This document shows positions 7,157 to 13,579 of a stretch of DNA of 20,940 nt, one piece after another; positions within the stretch are counted from its first letter, which is position 1, and every line of letters starts with the position of its first letter. The DNA comes from Palsa-892 sp035295845 (GTDB lineage Bacteria; Pseudomonadota; Alphaproteobacteria; Rhizobiales; Xanthobacteraceae), in NCBI GenBank assembly GCA_035295845.1, contig DATGIF010000004.1:1-20940 (forward strand). Direction: 5' to 3'. The translations under genes and the position numbers were made by a program. A model generated the notes under the pieces. The model saw only the letters and a list, made by a program, of their open reading frames with translations. It searched no databases and was not told the DNA's origin.

Positions 7157-8218
7157 TCAATTGGCCTTGCGAAGGGTGGCTGAGGGCAAAAAAGAGGCGT
7201 CGAACAGATCGGCGGGGTCCGGCTTTTGCTTGAACGGGTAGGTGGTCGCCAGCACGTCGATCGCTTTCGCGAAGCGTTGGGGGACGACCGCGCCAAAGCC
7301 GTTGGCCTTCACTTCCGGTGTCAGAATGTTGTCGCGGATCGCCATTTTGAGGCGCTCGAGCTCAAGGTCCTTGCGCAGCGTCTCGTTCCGCTTGATTACG
7401 GAATCGATCGCCGAGGAGGATTTCGCGAGCGTATCCTTCAGCCCCTTGGTGAAGGCGCGCAGAAACGCCTTCACTAGTTCGGGGTTTTCGTTGGCGAACT
7501 TGGCGTTGACGACAATCGCATTGCCGTAAAGATCGACGCCGTAATCGGCCATCAGCATCACCGTGATGTCGTTCGGCGGCACGCCGCGATCCTTGAGGTT
7601 GATGTAGGAGAGAAACGAAAGGCCGGTGACCGCATCGACCTGACCCGCCGCGAGCATCGGCTCGCGTACCGGCATGCCGATATTCTCGATCGTGATCTTG
7701 GTTTCGTCGAGCGCGTTCGCCGACACAAACGCCTTCCATACCGCGAAGCTTGCGTCGCGCGGCGGCGCGCCGAGCTTCTTGCCCTCCAAATCCTTCGGAT
7801 AGACCACGTCGCGGCTCTTGCGGCCGACGATCGAATAGGCGGCCTTGTTGTAGACGATGTACACCGCCTTGACCGGCATTTGCGGATTCTGGTCGCGAAA
7901 GCGGATCATGGCGTTGATGTCGCCGAAGCCCATCTCGGCCTCGCCGGCAGCGACGCGCTTGATCGTTTCCTGCGCGCCATCGCCTTGGTCGGGCGGCGTG
8001 GGTTCGAGAATCGTGACGTCGATCCCTTCGGCGCGGAAATAACCCTTGTCGATCGCCAGCAGAAACGGCGTCGTGGTGCCGTCGATCTTGCCGTCGAGGA
8101 GAAATTTGATGGGTGTCTGCGCGTGCGCGCCGCCGCCAAAAGCAACCGCGAAAAAAACGATCAGGCTGGAGGGAAGATTGGAGCGGAACATGCTTGCGGC
8201 ACTAAGCACGAAACTCAT
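7157..8218 (-). CDS. ABC transporter substrate-binding protein, NMT1/THI5-like (SsuA/TauA superfamily)
   Basis: This 353-residue periplasmic protein has a clear signal peptide (residues 1-33, ending AHA|Q). The mature part begins 'TPIKFLLDGKIDGTTTPFLLAIDKGYF', then 'EGIDVTI...GGQ-like' and 'AAGEAEMGFGDINAMI', the pattern of NMT1/THI5-like and sulfonate/nitrate/taurine binding proteins. Ligands in this superfamily include pyrimidine thiamine precursors, sulfonates and nitrate. The sequence does not decide between them. ATG 8218 is favoured by GGGAA about 9 nt upstream and gives a proper signal peptide; an internal ATG at 8191 would also leave one. No permease or ATPase gene for an importer is adjacent, so this is an orphan binding protein in this window. 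It is followed 68 bp later by the ndvA-like exporter. Confidence 0.88.
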   Translation of the reverse strand: MSFVLSAASMFRSNLPSSLIVFFAVAFGGGAHAQTPIKFLLDGKIDGTTTPFLLAIDKGYFRAEGIDVTILEPTPPDQGDGAQETIKRVAAGEAEMGFGDINAMIRFRDQNPQMPVKAVYIVYNKAAYSIVGRKSRDVVYPKDLEGKKLGAPPRDASFAVWKAFVSANALDETKITIENIGMPVREPMLAAGQVDAVTGLSFLSYINLKDRGVPPNDITVMLMADYGVDLYGNAIVVNAKFANENPELVKAFLRAFTKGLKDTLAKSSSAIDSVIKRNETLRKDLELERLKMAIRDNILTPEVKANGFGAVVPQRFAKAIDVLATTYPFKQKPDPADLFDASFLPSATLRKAN

Positions 8219-8421
8219 GACAAATTCCCGACTTCTTTTCGGGCGAAGCCTTGTTCGCCCCCGGCTGCCGCACACCCGGAAAAGAGCAAAGACCATGCCG
8301 CTTTCGAGGGCAAGTAGGCGGCGCGCCGCCCGCCGTTTACGCAGCGGAAGCACGGCGCCGCCGGCCGTCGTCGCTTTCGTAAGGATTCGCAAAGACATGC
8401 CCGCATAGTATGTTGAAAGTC
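8219..8421. other. Divergent intergenic region, binding protein / HisE-like
   Basis: These 203 bp between divergent genes hold no supported ORF. A GGGCGAA / TTCGCCC inverted repeat (8241-8247 and 8254-8260, 6-nt loop) lies in the leader of the binding-protein gene, 22 bp before its ATG. No promoter on either strand matches well enough to call, and I find no thi-box (TPP riboswitch) motifs. Confidence 0.4.
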
Positions 8422-8814
8422 ATGAGTGATTCGCTGATCCGGCTGTACGACGCGGTACGCAACAGCCGCGGCAAGGACACCACCGCCTCGCGCACGGCGC
8501 GCCTCCTGCATGCGGGACCGCGCAAGATTGCGAAAAAAGTCGCCGAAGAAGCGGCCGAAGTTGCGCTCGAAGCGGCCATGGGCCACCGCCAGAACGTCAT
8601 CCGCGAGAGCGCCGACCTTATCTACCATCTCGTCGTGCTGTGGGTGGAGGCGGGTGTGGCGCCGCAGGATGTCTGGGACGAAATGGATCGCCGCGAACGC
8701 CTGCTCGGCATCGCCGAGAAGATGCCGAAGACGTTTGTCGTCGGCGCCAAGGTCAGCATTCGCCCGCCGCAAGGCACGTCCGCCCGCCCCCGCCGCGCCC
8801 GCGTAAAAAGCTGA
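8422..8814 (+). CDS. HisE-like phosphoribosyl-ATP pyrophosphohydrolase (all-alpha NTP pyrophosphatase)
   Basis: This 130-residue helical protein carries the MazG/HisE metal-binding signature: KKVAEEAAEVALEA (residues 38-51, with E42/E43/E46) and RESADLIYHLVVLW (61-74, E62 and D65). 'LLxAGPRKIAKKVAEEA' resembles HisE, which cleaves PPi from phosphoribosyl-ATP in histidine biosynthesis. Compared with a ~107-residue canonical HisE, this one has extra C-terminal residues, including a basic tail (ARPRRARVK). No other his gene is present in the window. It may therefore be a paralogue with another nucleotide substrate, while the pathway enzyme sits in the his operon elsewhere; this is inference. ATG 8422 fits the family start (MSDSLIRLYDAV); an ATG at 8410 in the same frame adds four residues. 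It is 56 bp upstream of the DedA-type gene. Confidence 0.8.
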   Translation: MSDSLIRLYDAVRNSRGKDTTASRTARLLHAGPRKIAKKVAEEAAEVALEAAMGHRQNVIRESADLIYHLVVLWVEAGVAPQDVWDEMDRRERLLGIAEKMPKTFVVGAKVSIRPPQGTSARPRRARVKS

Positions 8815-8870
8815 CGCACGTTTCCGCGCGCCTTTGACTCGCTTTCACCCGGCCGATAGAGAGCCTCGCC

Positions 8871-9452
8871 ATGCTGCGCCGTCTTTACGACTGGGTGCTC
8901 GATCTTTCGTCAAGGCCGTGGGCGCCGAAGGCGCTCGCCGCCATTGCCTTCGTCGAAAGCTCCGTCTTTCCGATCCCGCCCGACATAATGCTCGTGCCGA
9001 TGTGCCTGGCGAAGCCGAACCGCGCCTTCTGGTTTGCCGGCATCTGCACGGTCGCTTCCGTGCTCGGCGGCCTTTTGGGCTACGCGATCGGCGCGCTCCT
9101 ATACGACACGCTCGGCCAGTTCCTGATCAAGCTCTACGGCTATGGCGACAAGCTGGAGGCGTTTCGCGCCGCCTACGCGCAATGGGGCCACTGGATCATC
9201 CTGATCAAGGGCGCGACGCCCATTCCCTATAAGGTCATCACCATCGCCTCGGGCTTCGCCGGCTATAATTTGTTCTGGTTCACGGTGCTTTCGATCATCA
9301 CCCGCGGCATCCGGTTTTATCTCCTGGCGACGCTCGTTTATTTCTGGGGTGAACGCGCGCGCCCGTTCATCGAGCAAAGGCTCGGGCTTGTGTTGTTTAT
9401 TTTCGTGGTGATTTTCATCGCCGGCTTTTACGCGGCGACGAAGATTTTCTGA
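8871..9452 (+). CDS. YqaA/DedA-family (SNARE-associated/VTT-domain) inner-membrane protein
   Basis: This 193-residue polytopic membrane protein has the DedA/VTT features: a re-entrant 'ESSVFPIPPDIMLVPM' (residues 29-44), a glycine-rich helix 'VLGGLLGYAIG', and the second 'KGATPIPYKVITIASGFAGYN' segment with conserved Pro, followed by an Arg-containing helix (TRGIRFYL). Members of this superfamily are linked to lipid-carrier (undecaprenyl phosphate) or phospholipid translocation and membrane-potential maintenance; the YqaA subgroup is not well characterised. Length fits the subgroup. The start at ATG 8871 follows a GAGAG ribosome site. It probably shares a transcript with the HisE-like gene. 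The stop is followed by an AT-rich hairpin that belongs to the tRNA on the other strand. Confidence 0.87.
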   Translation: MLRRLYDWVLDLSSRPWAPKALAAIAFVESSVFPIPPDIMLVPMCLAKPNRAFWFAGICTVASVLGGLLGYAIGALLYDTLGQFLIKLYGYGDKLEAFRAAYAQWGHWIILIKGATPIPYKVITIASGFAGYNLFWFTVLSIITRGIRFYLLATLVYFWGERARPFIEQRLGLVLFIFVVIFIAGFYAATKIF

Positions 9453-9459
9453 GCGCGCG

Positions 9460-9480
9460 AAAAATTCTCATACGAGAATC
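9460..9480 (-). terminator. Candidate rho-independent terminator for tRNA-Leu
   Basis: Read on the minus strand, ATTCTC, a 4-nt loop (GTAT) and GAGAAT form a 6-bp hairpin followed at once by a run of T. It lies about 30 nt past the tRNA 3' end. The stem is short and AT-rich, so it would be a weak terminator. Confidence 0.45.
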
Positions 9481-9510
9481 GTCTGTATCTGCTGACTTCA
9501 GATGGAAAGC

Positions 9511-9597
9511 TGGTGCCCCCGGCCCGAGTCGAACGGGCACTGCCTTGCGACAACCTGATTTTGAGTCAGGCGCGTCTACCAGTTCCGCCACGGGGGC
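9511..9597 (-). tRNA. tRNA-Leu (anticodon CAA)
   Basis: This 87-nt class II tRNA has acceptor arm GCCCCCG (9591-9597) paired with CGGGGGC, discriminator A and an encoded CCA (9511-9513). The D-loop contains the GG of AACTGGTAGAC. The anticodon stem CCTGA/TCAGG encloses the loop CTCAAAA, giving anticodon CAA for UUG codons. The extended variable arm (TTGTCGCAAGGCAGT) and the T-loop GTTCGAGTC are as expected for Leu. Confidence 0.97.
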
Positions 9598-9608
9598 ACG
9601 CGCGCCGG

Positions 9609-9636
9609 ATATTAGCGGCGCGCCCCCGCGCGGCAA
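9609..9636 (-). promoter_or_regulatory. Candidate promoter of tRNA-Leu
   Basis: On the minus strand TTGCCG (9631-9636) and TAATAT (9609-9614) are separated by 16 bp, close to sigma70-type consensus. Transcription would start a few bases before the mature tRNA 5' end at 9597. Confidence 0.5.
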
Positions 9637-9709
9637 GCGGTTGTCCCGCTTGATTTTTAGAGTGCCGTTGTTCTAGGTCGAATCAACGGGCGTCCCTAAC
9701 ATTTTGCGG

Positions 9710-9758
9710 AAGCATGATCTTTCCCGAAAACCGGTACCCGCTCTTCGGGATCATGCTT
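9710..9758 (-). repeat. Rhizobiales-type extragenic palindrome, copy 2
   Basis: AAGCATGATC (9710-9719) pairs with GATCATGCTT (9749-9758), with an inner arm CCGAA (9724-9728) / TTCGG (9744-9748). Read on the minus strand it has the same orientation relative to the gene before it as copy 1: the stop TAA of the RlpA-like gene (9758-9760) runs straight into AAGCATGATCCCGAA. It could end or protect the rlpA transcript. Confidence 0.8.
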
Positions 9759-10114
9759 TAGGAAACGACCTCGACGTCGACCATGGCCACGCCCTGGTCG
9801 ATGATTCCGAGTTCTTTGGCCGCCGCGGTCGAAAGGTCGATGATCCGCCCCTTCACGAACGGCCCGCGGTCGTTGATGCGGACGACCACCGCGCGGTGGG
9901 TGTTCACATCGGTGACGCGAACCTTGGTATTGAACGGCAGCGACGGATGCGCCGCGGTCATCGCCCGCGGATCCATCATTTCGCCGTTCGCGGTCTGGGC
10001 GTGATAGCCATAGAAGGATGCCAGTCCGCGCGACGCGGTGGCATTGGCGCCTTCAAAAACACCGCTCGCGAAAAGAGCGGCGGCAAGCGTCAGGATTGCA
10101 GTTGCACTTCGCAT
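9758..10114 (-). CDS. Short RlpA-like double-psi beta-barrel protein (septal lytic transglycosylase family)
   Basis: This 118-residue exported protein has a signal peptide (about 1-26, ending GANA|TASRG) followed by one RlpA/DPBB domain: 'GLASFYGYHAQTANGE', 'MTAAHPSLPFNTKVRVTDV', 'VVVRINDRGPFVKGRIIDLS', 'AAKELGI'. RlpA proteins cleave or bind denuded peptidoglycan glycans at the septum. This version lacks the C-terminal SPOR domain that targets Pseudomonas or E. coli RlpA to the septum, so localisation is uncertain. The ATG at 10114 is chosen because GGAG lies 5 nt upstream and the signal peptide begins there; the frame stays open to 10288, but the extension looks non-coding. The upstream region carries a cluster of GANTC sites, consistent with cell-cycle control. 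Confidence 0.85.
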   Translation of the reverse strand: MRSATAILTLAAALFASGVFEGANATASRGLASFYGYHAQTANGEMMDPRAMTAAHPSLPFNTKVRVTDVNTHRAVVVRINDRGPFVKGRIIDLSTAAAKELGIIDQGVAMVDVEVVS

Positions 10115-10178
10115 GTGGACTCCATGGTCATCGCCCCCGCGCGCCCCATGGTCCTGCATGGTCTCTGTGGTGACGTTG

Positions 10179-10195
10179 CTAGAGTTGCCCTCTAG
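10179..10195. repeat. Inverted repeat CTAGAG-N5-CTCTAG
   Basis: A perfect 6-bp inverted repeat with a 5-bp spacer (TTGCC) lies 65-81 bp upstream of the RlpA-like ATG. CTAG is rare in most proteobacterial DNA, which makes the two arms notable. It could be an operator or an RNA hairpin in the rlpA leader. Confidence 0.5.
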
Positions 10196-10206
10196 CGGAA
10201 CCATTC

Positions 10207-10219
10207 CTCCGAATCGGAG
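10207..10219. repeat. Inverted repeat CTCCG-AAT-CGGAG
   Basis: A perfect 5-bp inverted repeat with a 3-bp loop contains a GANTC site at its centre (GAATC, 10211-10215). It lies between the other two palindromes of this intergenic region. Confidence 0.4.
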
Positions 10220-10267
10220 TTGTTGTACCCGCGCGAAGCGCCATCGCCATGAGTCGAAAATGTGGCG

Positions 10268-10287
10268 TGCGCGCAATTTGGCGCGCA
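10268..10287. repeat. Inverted repeat TGCGCGC-N6-GCGCGCA
   Basis: Perfect 7-bp arms around AATTTG form a 20-bp near-palindrome typical in size of a dimeric regulator site. GC-rich arms can also arise by composition alone. Confidence 0.45.
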
Positions 10288-10306
10288 TGAATATTTCATA
10301 TTTTCC

Positions 10307-10332
10307 GATTCACGGTGATGATTCACGATGAA
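10307..10332. repeat. 13-bp imperfect tandem repeat, two copies
   Basis: GATTCACGGTGAT is followed directly by GATTCACGATGAA (11 of 13 identical). Each copy begins with a GANTC site, so two potential methylation sites sit 13 bp apart. Confidence 0.5.
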
Positions 10333-10478
10333 TGGAGCCGCGATGGCGAGTTCCATGAATGCCGGCGCAGCGAAAAACCTAACCGCGATGTAACTTTCAG
10401 CAGCCCATCGCCCATTCGCGCTTCATAAAAAGGGCGCGGTTGCAACGCATTCGATGCTCGCCTACTGATTCCGCCCGC

Positions 10479-11000
10479 ATGAGCAAGAGCCCCGCCCTCG
10501 CCCTCGATTTTCGTCACGCGTCGCTCTCGACGGCCGGCGGCGTGATCGCGGCCGTTGCGGCGGCGACGATCGCCGGCGCCTGGTTCTTCGAATACGTGAT
10601 CGGGCTGGTTCCCTGCGAGCTTTGCCTCGAGCAGCGCGTTCCCTACTACCTCGCGATTCCGCTCGCGCTCGTGCTCGTCTTTCTCGCGCGAGACCCCAAG
10701 CGCGCGGCACTTTCGCGCGCGCTTCTCCTCGTCATCGGCGCGATCCTCGCCTATGGCGCCGGCCTCGGCGTCTATCATTCGGGCGTCGAATGGGGCTGGT
10801 GGCCGGGGCCGTCGAGCTGCACCGGCGCGCGCTTCCATGGCGGCGGCAGTTTGCTCTCGCAGATGCAGGCGATGCGCGTCGTGCCGTGCGACGAGGTGCA
10901 GTGGCGCTTCTTCGGACTTTCGCTCGCGGGCTATAACGCGCTGATCGCGGGCGCGCTCGCGATTCTCGCGCTGTTCACGGCCACGCGCCGCGCCCAATAA
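10479..11000 (+). CDS. dsbB: DsbB-family disulfide bond formation protein
   Basis: This 173-residue inner-membrane protein has four hydrophobic segments. The first periplasmic pair of cysteines is in PCELC (Cys46/Cys49) and the second pair is Cys114 (GPSSCTG) and Cys137 (VVPCDEV), the arrangement of DsbB. DsbB reoxidises periplasmic DsbA and passes the electrons to quinone. 'GLVPCELCLEQRVPYY' is close to the family's usual 'PCPLCxxQR' motif. The start at ATG 10479 gives a short cytoplasmic N-terminus; a TTG 39 bp upstream is in frame but adds an unlikely extension. The ribosome site is weak. No dsbA lies in the window. The gene converges on the HNH gene, with 12 bp between the two stops. Confidence 0.92.
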   Translation: MSKSPALALDFRHASLSTAGGVIAAVAAATIAGAWFFEYVIGLVPCELCLEQRVPYYLAIPLALVLVFLARDPKRAALSRALLLVIGAILAYGAGLGVYHSGVEWGWWPGPSSCTGARFHGGGSLLSQMQAMRVVPCDEVQWRFFGLSLAGYNALIAGALAILALFTATRRAQ

Positions 11001-11012
11001 GAAGACGAAGGA

Positions 11013-11570
11013 TTACGGCTCGAGCTCGGTGTCCCAGTAGAGATAGTCGAGCCAGCTCTGGTGCAGATAGTTCGGCGGGAACAAGCGGCCGTTGCGGTGA
11101 AGATCGTTCACCGTCGGCTGGAACGGCATCTGCCGCGGCCACATGCCCGACTCCTCCAGCGACTGGCCGCCCTTTCTGAGATTGCACCCCGAGCAGGCGG
11201 CAACGACGTTGTGCCACGTCGTGTGGCCGCCGCGCGAGCGCGGCAACAGATGATCGAAGGTAAGATCCTCGCGGGAGCCGCAATACTGGCAGATGAAACG
11301 GTCGCGCAGAAAAACGTTGAAGCGGGTAAAGGCCGGATGCCGGAGCGGGCGGACGAAATTCTTGAGCGAAACGACGCTGGGGAGCTTCATCTCGAAGCTC
11401 GGACTTCGCACCGCCTTGTCGTAATGCGCGACGATGTTCACGCGCTCAAGAAAAACGGCCTTGATCGTGTCCTGCCAGCACCAGACGGAGAGCGGATAGT
11501 AGCTCAGCGGACGGAAATCCGCATTGAGCACGAGGGCAGGCCAGGCACCGGGCGAAACCGCAATCGTCAA
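11013..11570 (-). CDS. HNH endonuclease family protein
   Basis: This 185-residue protein has a complete HNH/McrA-type centre. Zinc ligands are CQYC (Cys94, Cys97) and CSGC (Cys126, Cys129), and the catalytic segment is 'DHLLPRSRGG..TTWHNVV' (Asp106/His107, His120/Asn121) ending in CNLRKG. The N-terminal ~80 residues ('ALVLNADFRPLSYYPLS', 'IKAVFLERVNIVAHYD') are a conserved accompanying region in alphaproteobacterial homologues. It is a stand-alone chromosomal gene with no methylase or specificity subunit nearby, so restriction-modification is not indicated and its biological role is unknown. The start is a TTG at 11570 with GGGG six nt upstream; no ATG is available before the conserved region. 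A good candidate promoter lies at 11641-11670. Confidence 0.9.
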   Translation of the reverse strand: MTIAVSPGAWPALVLNADFRPLSYYPLSVWCWQDTIKAVFLERVNIVAHYDKAVRSPSFEMKLPSVVSLKNFVRPLRHPAFTRFNVFLRDRFICQYCGSREDLTFDHLLPRSRGGHTTWHNVVAACSGCNLRKGGQSLEESGMWPRQMPFQPTVNDLHRNGRLFPPNYLHQSWLDYLYWDTELEP

Positions 11571-11640
11571 ACGCGACCCCTGATTGCTCGGCGGTCGGCG
11601 CGCCCGGTTGACCCAGTACGCGGTGCCGAGTCTTTGTCAT

Positions 11641-11670
11641 ATAATACCGAGTCGATGTCGGCTTTGTGAA
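11641..11670 (-). promoter_or_regulatory. Candidate sigma70-type promoter of the HNH gene
   Basis: On the minus strand TTCACA (11665-11670) and TATTAT (11641-11646) are separated by 18 bp and followed by a 5' leader of about 65 nt. This matches consensus in most positions. Confidence 0.5.
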
Positions 11671-11683
11671 GCGGTACTTGGGC

Positions 11684-12361
11684 TTAGCGCGCCCCGAATG
11701 CACGCAACAAAAACTCTCCCCCGTGGCGCAGGCCCTCGGGATCGATGCCGTGGCCGATTCCCGGCGAAAGATGCCACTCCACCGGAACGTCAAGTGCGGC
11801 AAGCGTTTGCGCGGCCATGAACAGGGCCTGTGCCGGAATGAGATCGTCGCGTTCGCCGTGAATTAAAAGCACCGGCGGGCGGACGCGGATTTCCTTCACC
11901 GCCGCTTCCGCCGCCGCCTTCGCGCTCGGCAGCACGAATATCCCCGAATAGCCGACGATCGCCGCCGGTGCGGCAGCGCGGCGCAGCCCGACATGCAGCG
12001 CCATCATCGTGCCCTGGCTGAAGCCGACGAGCGCGAGCCGCTCCGGCGGTAACGAATAACGCGCGAGCTCCGCGTCAAGAAACGCGTTCAACGCGGGCGC
12101 GGCCTTGTTCACGCCCTGCCAGCGCTCATCGGGATCGCGAAAGGTGAGCGGAAACCACTGCCGCCCGACCGGCGCTTGCCCGCAGGGCTCCGGCGCGTTC
12201 GGCGATACGAACGCCGTATCCGGCAAAATCGATTGCCACTCGCTGCCGAGCGCGATCAGGTCGTTGCCGTCGGCGCCATAGCCGTGGAGGAAGACGACGA
12301 GCTGCCGCGCGGGCGTGCCGCCACGCGGCAGAATTCGCGGCCCGTCGAGGGTTGCGGCCAT
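11684..12361 (-). CDS. Alpha/beta-hydrolase esterase (phospholipase/carboxylesterase family, YpfH-like)
   Basis: This 225-residue cytoplasmic hydrolase shows the full catalytic triad: Ser115 in GFSQG, Asp172 in HGERDDLIP and His204 in GIGHGID. The oxyanion region is FLHGYGADGND (residues 24-34). Order and length match the carboxylesterase/phospholipase family (PF02230) that includes YpfH and acyl-protein thioesterase-like enzymes. It has no signal peptide or lid insertion, so a small-substrate cytoplasmic esterase is most likely; the substrate is unknown. ATG 12361 has GGAG six nt upstream. The gene sits 66 bp downstream of the DUF2855 gene and 113 bp upstream of the HNH gene, all on one strand. 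Confidence 0.9.
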   Translation of the reverse strand: MAATLDGPRILPRGGTPARQLVVFLHGYGADGNDLIALGSEWQSILPDTAFVSPNAPEPCGQAPVGRQWFPLTFRDPDERWQGVNKAAPALNAFLDAELARYSLPPERLALVGFSQGTMMALHVGLRRAAAPAAIVGYSGIFVLPSAKAAAEAAVKEIRVRPPVLLIHGERDDLIPAQALFMAAQTLAALDVPVEWHLSPGIGHGIDPEGLRHGGEFLLRAFGAR

Positions 12362-12427
12362 TTCGATCTCCGGAAATCGAGGCGGGATGAAACGTCGGTC
12401 GAGAGCTTCTTCTAACCGAAATTCGAG

Positions 12428-13537
12428 CTAGCCCCAAAGCGACAAAATATGCGCCCGCTCGGGCGCGACGCGGCCATTCAGCATGGCGCGGTAGACCGCT
12501 TCGACCGCGGCTTCGCCGCGGCCGTATTCAATCTTGAGCGCGCGATCGAGAAGCGCCGCATAGCCGGACCAGACCGCGGAAAAGCGCGTCTCGATGCCGC
12601 CGCGGCCCCAATCCTGCGCACGCTTCTTGATCTGACCGGGCGCGAAGAATGGCTCGGGCTTCGCGCCCGGCAACACCTCGACATCCTCTTCGCCGCGATG
12701 GGTGAAGCCCGCGCGCGAGGAGTATTTCATGTTGTCGCGGTAGTGCGCGTGCAGCGCCCGGCGCAAATCGGGATTGCCCGCCAGGTCCACGAACACGACG
12801 GGCTCGCCGGCATCGAGCGAAGGAACGTCCTCATAGCCAACCACCCGATCGTAGCAGCCGAGACCCTCGACGAATTTCCGGTTGCCCGGCGAGGTGAGGC
12901 CGATGACCTCGATCGGCTTTCGGTTTTCATGCAGGAGATGCGCGAGCCCGATCGCGGCCTTGCTCGAGGCGCTTGAAATCAGCACGGCACGGGCGCCGAA
13001 GAAGCCCGCTTCGGCCAGAAAATCGTCGACCAGAAACGACAGCATGAACACGGGCCGCAACAGCGCTTGATAGTCGCCTTCCTTGCCCGCGTAGGCCGGA
13101 TCGCCGGTCACGCGCGCGTACTGGTTATAGACCGGCGCCACACCCTGCCGGTGCGGGGCGGCGTCGGCGAGCCTGCGCTTGCTCACATTCGCGGGCACAA
13201 TGACGAGATGCGTCGACATTGGAAAATAGCCGAACAGCCGCTCGCCCTCGGCAAGCGGTTCGTGCCGCGAGGCGATCACCTCGCCGAAGCCCCACACCGG
13301 AATATTGCCGAAGCCCTCGGGCGCCGGAAACAGCTTCCAGTATTGCAACGCATCGCCGAGCATCGCGTAGGTGATGTTGTTGGCGGTAAAGGCGAAGCGC
13401 TCGACCTTGAGCAAGGCGCAATCGGCGGGCAACTCGCTCGCGCGCGGCGCCGGCGCGGAAATGAATTTGCCTTCCGGCAAATCATCTCGCCGCACGATGA
13501 AATCGATCTGGCGCGGATCGCCCGTCGCAACCGCCAT
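12428..13537 (-). CDS. DUF2855 family protein
   Basis: This 369-residue protein belongs to the DUF2855 family: 'ALLKVERFAFTANNITYAMLGD', 'YWKLFPAP...GNIPVWGFGEV', 'RLFGYFPMSTHLVI', 'VLISSASSKAAIGLAHLL'. The layout recalls a medium-chain dehydrogenase fold. An N-terminal GroES-like part ends in 'FGYFPMST', followed by a Rossmann-like segment (SSASSKAAIG, about residue 190) that lacks the usual GxGxxG. No catalytic activity has been established for the family. The ATG at 13537 is preferred over the GTG at 13552 because GGAG lies six nt before the ATG. It ends 66 bp before the esterase gene, and the AlkA-type gene stops 42 bp upstream of the ATG, so a shared transcript is possible. Confidence 0.85.
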   Translation of the reverse strand: MAVATGDPRQIDFIVRRDDLPEGKFISAPAPRASELPADCALLKVERFAFTANNITYAMLGDALQYWKLFPAPEGFGNIPVWGFGEVIASRHEPLAEGERLFGYFPMSTHLVIVPANVSKRRLADAAPHRQGVAPVYNQYARVTGDPAYAGKEGDYQALLRPVFMLSFLVDDFLAEAGFFGARAVLISSASSKAAIGLAHLLHENRKPIEVIGLTSPGNRKFVEGLGCYDRVVGYEDVPSLDAGEPVVFVDLAGNPDLRRALHAHYRDNMKYSSRAGFTHRGEEDVEVLPGAKPEPFFAPGQIKKRAQDWGRGGIETRFSAVWSGYAALLDRALKIEYGRGEAAVEAVYRAMLNGRVAPERAHILSLWG

Positions 13538-13579
13538 GTCTTGCTCCGTCACTCGCTTTGTAAGAACGGTTTGTGACGC

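Larger units (their letters stand above)
10115..10478. promoter_or_regulatory. Long divergent intergenic region rlpA-like / dsbB, rich in GANTC sites and palindromes
   Basis: These 364 bp show no supported gene. They hold six GANTC sequences (starting at 10118, 10211, 10251, 10307, 10320 and 10467); by base composition one to two are expected. GANTC is the target of the CcrM cell-cycle methylase in alphaproteobacteria. There are also three inverted repeats and a 13-bp tandem repeat, listed separately. The stretch 10287-10310 is unusually AT-rich for this window (ATGAATATTTCATATTTTCC). Individual -35/-10 boxes could not be assigned with confidence. Confidence 0.5.

Noticed and set aside
5874..7241. 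455-codon plus-strand frame antisense to the ndvA-like gene
   Set aside because: It is extremely Arg/His/Glu-rich and antisense to an intact ABC transporter; not coding.
8219..8421. TPP riboswitch upstream of the NMT1/THI5-like gene
   Set aside because: The conserved thi-box segments (CTGAGA and the ACCTGA-type core) are absent; only a simple hairpin is seen.
9415..9636. Minus-strand frame containing PVAELVDAPDSKSG
   Set aside because: This peptide is the translation of the tRNA-Leu gene and is a well-known false protein. The frame is not a gene.
11013..11570. HNH gene as part of a restriction-modification or defence island
   Set aside because: It is a single chromosomal gene among housekeeping genes, with no methylase, helicase or toxin partner nearby.
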